A stretch of DNA of 64,000 nt from Symsagittifera roscoffensis (taxonomy: Eukaryota > Xenacoelomorpha > Acoela > Convolutidae). The position numbers were made by a program, and so were the translations under genes. The notes under the pieces were generated by a model. The model saw only the letters and a list, made by a program, of their open reading frames with translations. It was not told where the DNA came from and made no database searches. The stretch covers positions 18,296,027 to 18,360,026 of the forward strand of contig NC_087068.1 of NCBI RefSeq assembly GCF_963678635.1, written 5' to 3'. How positions within the stretch are numbered: the stretch's first letter is position 1; each line of letters begins with the position of its first letter. This document shows, piece by piece, positions 63,861 through 64,000 of the stretch.

Positions 63861-64000
63861 GTCCACACAATGAACAGACTTAGAACATTTTATCAACGGA
63901 AAAAAATGTTATCCTGAAGGCTCTATTAAGTAACACTTGCAACCTTAGAAGAAGAGGAGATAAGAACTTCTGAATGAGCAGCGCTAGCAAATGCTCTAAG

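Overview
This is eukaryotic, almost certainly animal, genomic DNA. Genes are split by GT-AG introns, the background is AT-rich, and most of the 64 kb is transposable elements and their debris. No prokaryotic operon, CRISPR array, rRNA or tRNA was recognised. The element mix (a Ty3/gypsy retrotransposon, a BEL/Pao remnant, a non-LTR element with a restriction-like endonuclease, hAT-type MITEs and a Helentron-like hairpin family) fits an invertebrate with a repeat-rich genome; I cannot name the species. A 200-base N gap lies at 26633-26832.

Layout. 1-11.4 kb: a Ty3/gypsy retrotransposon with gag-pol (interrupted by one in-frame TAA near its 5' end), a separate overlapping integrase ORF and a small third ORF. 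Its leader is studded with a CCGGAGGGGT motif. 11.4-24 kb: repeats (an AT-palindrome insert, palindromic MITEs, a 22-bp satellite) with short exons of unrecognised genes at 14.3-15.3 kb (minus) and 17.96-18.08 kb (plus). 24.0-26.6 kb (minus): five phase-compatible exons of a matrix-metalloproteinase-like gene. 27.6-37.1 kb (plus): a five-exon gene for a large protein joining a NERD-like nuclease fold to an SF1 helicase-like NTPase; its last intron is 5.2 kb long and full of mobile elements. 37.7-40.9 kb: a 3.2-kb inverted-repeat structure around a lone ORF. 41.3-42.5 kb: a decayed BEL/Pao integrase. 44.1-47.4 kb: a non-LTR retroelement (RT plus restriction-like endonuclease) inserted inside a Helentron-like repeat. 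48.0-49.1 kb (minus): a two-exon gene for a small secreted cysteine-rich protein. 50.7-55.1 kb: a 2-kb tandem duplication. 55-64 kb: AT-rich DNA with TIR elements and two coding-like short ORFs.

The strongest host-gene evidence comes from splicing: in the NERD/helicase gene, the metalloproteinase gene and the cysteine-rich gene, independently placed donor and acceptor sites join the reading frames in the correct phase. The main repeat observation is a family of about 530 bp, found in ten or more copies, with a hairpin near each end and a 10-bp inverted repeat that is terminal on one side and internal on the other. That asymmetry is characteristic of Helitron2/Helentron-type elements.
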